A stretch of DNA of 7,830 nucleotides. It comes from Phytoactinopolyspora endophytica (lineage in GTDB: Bacteria; Actinomycetota; Actinomycetes; Jiangellales; Jiangellaceae). Numbering within the stretch: position 1 is the first letter of the stretch; every line of letters begins with the position of its first letter. The notes beneath the pieces were generated by a model. The model saw nothing but the letters and a program-made list of their open reading frames with translations. It ran no database searches and was not told where the DNA came from. This document shows, one piece after another, positions 5,310-7,830 of this stretch. Made by a program: the position numbers and the translations under genes. Where the stretch lies: positions 361,748 through 369,577 of the forward strand of contig NZ_ML142851.1 in the NCBI RefSeq assembly GCF_004138495.1. The letters run 5' to 3'.

Positions 5310-6359
5310 TCAGGCTCCGACGTCGCTGGCTCCTCGGGCGATACCGCCTGGGTGGGCCTGCGCCGGTGACACGTCTACGGCCTGCGCGGGCTGTGTCACG
5401 CTCGGCTGGCCGGCAGAGAATCCGGGACCGTCGTGCGACGGCCGTTGCTGGTACGGGTCCGTTGACGCGTCGGGTGAGTCCGTGGCGTAGTTGCCGACCA
5501 GGGCCATGGCCGTCGCGACGCACACGGACGCGCCGATGGCCAGCGCTCCGGCGATGAAGGTGAGGGTCATCTCGCCGCGGTATCCGCCTGTCCTCAGCTC
5601 GCCGTCGAGCCACTGGTTGATCAGCGCCGCGGAGATTGCCGCCGAGGCGGCAGCGATGAGCATGAGTGCGATGGTGGCGGAGGCCGTCGCCGCGGCGCCG
5701 GCGGACCGAGACGTGGCGGCCGGCGGCTTGAGGCCAGTGCGCCGTAGCAGTGGGGCCGTGGCCGTCACCAACCCGATCCATGTGGTGACGACCAGCGACG
5801 CCGTGATGAACGTCGAGGGCCGCTGGGCGTAGGAACTCAGCTGCGAGGCAGTGAGGAACGCGATGGGCAGCCCCACCAGAACGGCCGTGAGCGCGCGCGT
5901 CGAAGGTGAGACTGCGGTGACCACCGCAACGCCGGCACAGAGGAACAGCACAGTCGGGGTGTCGACCGCCGCCGCGAACGGGTACGCGGGCATGCTCTGA
6001 GCCTCGAACAGCGGAGGCGCCAGCGCGTTCATGATGAGCGCCGTGGTGGTAGCACCGGCGATGAGAACGAGGATCTGCACCGCCGCGTGCCAGGCGCGAC
6101 GGTAGCCAATGAGCAGTGCCGCGACGACGAACGTTCCCACAAGCGCGACGATGTGGGCGGTGTCGAGTGCGGACTCGACGGCCGGCCACGGGTTTCCTGG
6201 CAGAACGCGGGCCAGCTCCTCGTACGCCATCATGTCGATCAGTTGGCCGTTGGCCGTGCGTAACGCATACCACCAGGTGAGGCTTGTCAGCACGGCACCC
6301 CCGACCGCGATCGCGACACCAGTGATGACCGCCGCGCGCGTCGTCGTGGGATTGGTCAT
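5310..6359 (-). CDS. PAP2-like integral membrane protein lacking catalytic residues
   Basis: The 349-residue product has about eight hydrophobic segments (near 12-31, 66-86, 92-112, 136-151, 156-173, 182-203, 225-247, 264-289) and a Pro/Gln/Ser-rich hydrophilic tail from 290. The first six segments follow the actinobacterial PAP2 phosphatase pattern. RTANGQLID (34-42) matches the conserved 'T-x-x-G-Q-x-x-D' after helix 1, and QRPS (179-182) matches the 'HRPS' of the third motif. However, the Lys/Arg of motif 1 are absent (MNALAPP at 110-116), the PSGH position reads VDTP (132-135), and the motif 3 His and Asp are Gln179 and Thr183. Active PAP2 enzymes remove phosphate from lipids such as phosphatidate or undecaprenyl pyrophosphate; this one is unlikely to do so. 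The ATG at 6359 has no Shine-Dalgarno sequence but has TAGACT six bases upstream, suggesting a leaderless mRNA. The coding frame is clear; the fold assignment is by pattern only. Confidence 0.7.
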   Translation of the reverse strand: MTNPTTTRAAVITGVAIAVGGAVLTSLTWWYALRTANGQLIDMMAYEELARVLPGNPWPAVESALDTAHIVALVGTFVVAALLIGYRRAWHAAVQILVLIAGATTTALIMNALAPPLFEAQSMPAYPFAAAVDTPTVLFLCAGVAVVTAVSPSTRALTAVLVGLPIAFLTASQLSSYAQRPSTFITASLVVTTWIGLVTATAPLLRRTGLKPPAATSRSAGAAATASATIALMLIAAASAAISAALINQWLDGELRTGGYRGEMTLTFIAGALAIGASVCVATAMALVGNYATDSPDASTDPYQQRPSHDGPGFSAGQPSVTQPAQAVDVSPAQAHPGGIARGASDVGA

Positions 6360-6365
6360 CCGTCG

Positions 6366-6371
6366 AGTCTA
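6366..6371 (-). promoter_or_regulatory. Probable -10 element for a leaderless PAP2-like gene transcript
   Basis: On the minus strand this reads TAGACT, a good TANNNT element, followed by six bases and then the ATG at 6359, so the mRNA would start at the initiation codon. No recognisable -35 box is found. The 58-bp gap to the upstream OsmC gene has no clear terminator, so read-through from OsmC is also possible. Confidence 0.4.
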
Positions 6372-6417
6372 GGTGTAATGCCGGATTTGGGGCGTAGAGG
6401 TCGCGATCACCGCCGTG

Positions 6418-6840
6418 TCATTCGCTGCGGGTCTTCACTGGAGACTTCAGTTCGACGGTCCTGCTCACGGTGCAAAGCCGGTTGTGTGACTTGGCGATGG
6501 CGTCCGGCAGGACCTTGCGCGCTTCGTCGCCGGCCTCGCCCTCAGGGAACGCGACTCGGAAGACCAGCTCGAGGTTCTCCATCCGATTGCCGGAGTCGTC
6601 GCGCATCTTGTCACCACTGGCCTCGACCTCGAAGGAGTCGGGCTCGGACCGGCGGGTGGTGAGGGTGTCGACGTCGATCGCCGAGCACCCCGCCATGGCA
6701 GCGAGCAGCAACTCGACCGGCGTGAACTCGCTGTCACTGCCATCGCCCAGCAGGAGCTTGCCGCCGCGTGCATTGGTCGCGATGTAATGGTTAGAGGCCA
6801 CGCGCTCGATGGACACGGACCTACGTGTGTCTTCAGTCAT
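6418..6840 (-). CDS. OsmC family protein
   Basis: This 140-residue cytoplasmic protein is of the OsmC/Ohr superfamily, whose characterised members reduce organic hydroperoxides with a pair of cysteines. The family core FTPVELLLAAMAGCSAIDV (39-57) carries Glu43 and the first cysteine, Cys52. The second cysteine, Cys123, sits in AKSHNRLCTVSRTVE (116-130), a strongly conserved block in the OsmC branch. Both redox cysteines are therefore present at the expected spacing, and the length is normal. Peroxide reduction is inferred; several OsmC subfamilies have no proven activity. The ATG at 6840 has no clear Shine-Dalgarno sequence, but CATGGT lies six bases upstream. It is the first gene after the 145-bp gap that separates it from the VOC/oxidase pair. 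Confidence 0.9.
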   Translation of the reverse strand: MTEDTRRSVSIERVASNHYIATNARGGKLLLGDGSDSEFTPVELLLAAMAGCSAIDVDTLTTRRSEPDSFEVEASGDKMRDDSGNRMENLELVFRVAFPEGEAGDEARKVLPDAIAKSHNRLCTVSRTVELKSPVKTRSE

Positions 6841-6846
6841 GCCCTA

Positions 6847-6852
6847 ACCATG
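6847..6852 (-). promoter_or_regulatory. Possible -10 element for OsmC gene
   Basis: On the minus strand this reads CATGGT, matching A at position 2 and T at position 6 of the -10 consensus, and it is six bases from the ATG. A weak -35-like GTGAGC (6871-6876) lies 18 bases further upstream. This would again give a leaderless transcript. The remaining 6853-6985 contains no gene that I can support. Confidence 0.3.
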
Positions 6853-6985
6853 CCAGACGGCCATAGCCGTGCTCACCTGGGTTCCAAGCGACGCCAACTC
6901 CCAGTCACGACGGCACCCGCGAGGCCGCGTGACCCAGAGTTGCATCCAGGCGAACACCCGCCCTCGATGAAGAAGATCACGTCGA

Positions 6986-7426
6986 TCACCGTTTCCCGTT
7001 ATCGCGTCGTTGGTCGCTCGTGAAGTCGTCTTCGGTGATGCCGTCAGAGTGTCCTTCCGGCCATTGGACGAGCTCGATCAGGTAGCCGTCGGGATCGCGC
7101 AGATGGCTCACCAGTGGTTCGTCCGGATCGGCGGTCGGGTCCGCCGGATCGGCCTCGATGCCGTTGGCGGCCAGCGTGGCGATGGTGGCGTGCAGGTCCT
7201 CCACCTTGATGGCGAGGTGGTTGAGACCCCCGTCGGCTCTGATCGGACGTGAAGGGTCGTGCACGAGCTCGACCGTGACGAACGGGTCGTCCGGCAGCTG
7301 GAGCATCGTCAGTGTTCCGAATGCGGTCTCGGGAACCTGGCCGACCACCGTGTAGCCGAGGGCCTGGTAGAACACGGTCGAGCGATCCAGATCCGTCACC
7401 CGGAGCCCGACGAGCAGTGTTCGCAC
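6986..7426 (-). CDS. VOC family protein (glyoxalase/dioxygenase superfamily)
   Basis: This 146-residue single-chain protein has the two beta-alpha-beta-beta-beta modules of the vicinal oxygen chelate fold. The first module runs RTLLVGLRVTDLDRSTVFY to about residue 55, and the second starts with LNHLAIKVEDL (68-78) and ends with DPDGYLIELVQWP (111-123). Aligned without gaps at the N-terminus to E. coli glyoxalase I, the metal ligands Glu53, His70 and Glu118 are kept, but the first ligand (His5 in E. coli) is Leu5. It is therefore probably not a standard glyoxalase I. VOC proteins also include dioxygenases, isomerases and resistance proteins. The GTG at 7426 is chosen because GGAGGG (7433-7438) precedes it by six bases and the family begins at this point; an in-frame ATG at 7486 would lie inside the oxidase gene. 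It starts two bases after the oxidase stop, so the two are co-transcribed and coupled. A charged tail of about 20 residues ends the protein. Confidence 0.88.
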   Translation of the reverse strand: MRTLLVGLRVTDLDRSTVFYQALGYTVVGQVPETAFGTLTMLQLPDDPFVTVELVHDPSRPIRADGGLNHLAIKVEDLHATIATLAANGIEADPADPTADPDEPLVSHLRDPDGYLIELVQWPEGHSDGITEDDFTSDQRRDNGKR

Positions 7427-7428
7427 GG

Positions 7429-7830
7429 TCAGCCCTCCGATGGCTCTACGTTGTGGTTGAGACGAAACACGTTGTCTGGGTCCCACACGTCCTTGAGGGC
7501 GGTGAGCCGGGCGAGTTTGTGCTCGGGATAGGCGCGGCGCACGCCTGCGCTGCCTTCGTCGGTCAAGGCGTTGACGTAGACGCCGCTCGCGAACGGTTCG
7601 ATGGTCCGGCCGTACCGGCGCGCGGCGGCGAGCCGCTCATCGTCTTCGACGGCGTTGTCCCAGCGGGATGCCGAGACGAATTCCACGAGGGCGTCGCGGT
7701 GGCTGAACGCGGTCTCGTCGTCGGCGACGTCGGCGATCGCGCCGCCGTAGGCTTGAAGGCGCGCGGCCGGGAGGAAGTCACCAGTGCCGTCGGGGGTGCC
7801 GCGGAGCAGGTACGCCTCGATGGCTTCGTC
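7429..7830 (-). CDS. FAD-linked oxidase with berberine-bridge (BBE) C-terminal domain, partial
   Basis: Only the last 133 residues are inside the window; the frame is open to the right edge, so the 5' part is missing. The end carries the BBE signature: GVYVNALTDE, then a VRRAYPEHKLARLTALKDVWDP stretch and NVFRLNHNVEP. In BBE-type flavoproteins of about 450-500 residues this is the C-terminal segment that packs against the FAD. These enzymes oxidise alcohols, sugars, lactones or secondary metabolites, usually with O2. The FAD-attaching His/Cys lies upstream and cannot be seen. The TGA at 7429-7431 is two bases before the VOC gene start, making the pair one operon. Substrate and gene symbol are unknown. 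Confidence 0.88.
   Translation of the reverse strand, partial: DEAIEAYLLRGTPDGTGDFLPAARLQAYGGAIADVADDETAFSHRDALVEFVSASRWDNAVEDDERLAAARRYGRTIEPFASGVYVNALTDEGSAGVRRAYPEHKLARLTALKDVWDPDNVFRLNHNVEPSEG
7433..7438 (-). promoter_or_regulatory. Shine-Dalgarno sequence of the VOC gene inside the oxidase gene
   Basis: On the minus strand this reads GGAGGG and lies in the last codons of the oxidase, six bases before the GTG at 7426. It decides the VOC start and implies translational coupling between the two genes. Confidence 0.75.

Noticed and set aside
5137..6273. 378-codon minus-strand frame overlapping the PAP2-like gene
   Set aside because: Its translation is Arg/His-rich. The overlapping frame 5310-6359 has proper membrane helices and PAP2-like motifs.
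7427..7486. Longer VOC protein starting at 7486
   Set aside because: It would begin inside the oxidase gene without a ribosome binding site. The GTG at 7426 has GGAGGG at ideal spacing and matches the family N-terminus.
1..7830. tRNA, rRNA, CRISPR, insertion sequence or prophage
   Set aside because: No tRNA-like cloverleaf, repeated spacer array, transposase, integrase or phage structural gene was recognised on either strand.

Overview
The window is a stretch of ordinary chromosome from a high-GC Gram-positive bacterium, most likely an actinomycete. The clues are the very high G+C, the GC-rich third codon positions, GTG starts, an MmyB-type regulator paired with an SDR gene, and several genes that appear to lack a leader and ribosome binding site. 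Genus cannot be fixed from the sequence alone. No RNA gene, CRISPR array, insertion sequence, phage gene or plasmid function was seen.

Left part (1-2166). The window opens in the last 93 codons of a branched-chain amino acid type ABC permease (LivM/LivH family). A lipoprotein solute-binding protein of the same system follows (327-1700), with an intercistronic hairpin between them. That operon ends at a long, nearly perfect inverted repeat (1720-1763). The repeat is shared as a terminator with a convergent small gene (1771-2166, minus strand), which encodes a HicB-like fold fused to a C-terminal helix-turn-helix and has no toxin partner in view.

Middle part (2167-5257). A 297-bp divergent intergenic region carries a 13-bp-stem hairpin in the leader of the HicB-like gene, a second inverted repeat, and a probable leaderless promoter for an XRE/MmyB-like regulator (2464-3318). 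Downstream on the same strand are a classical NADP(H)-type short-chain dehydrogenase (3400-4170) and a Gfo/Idh/MocA sugar-type oxidoreductase (4268-5257). The regulator-SDR pairing is a known actinobacterial association, and the regulator probably controls itself and the SDR. The third gene has its own strong Shine-Dalgarno sequence and could belong to the same unit or be separate.

Right part (5258-7830, all minus strand). An eight-helix membrane protein (5310-6359) aligns with the PAP2 phosphatase fold but has lost the catalytic residues. Next come an OsmC-family protein (6418-6840), a VOC/glyoxalase-like protein (6986-7426) and the C-terminal third of a berberine-bridge-type FAD oxidase that runs off the right edge. 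The oxidase and VOC genes are translationally coupled: the VOC ribosome binding site lies in the last codons of the oxidase.

Nothing here looks like a wholly new system. The points most worth following are the catalytically dead PAP2-like membrane protein, the orphan HicB-HTH protein with its leader hairpin, the loss of one metal ligand in the VOC protein, and the likely leaderless promoters.
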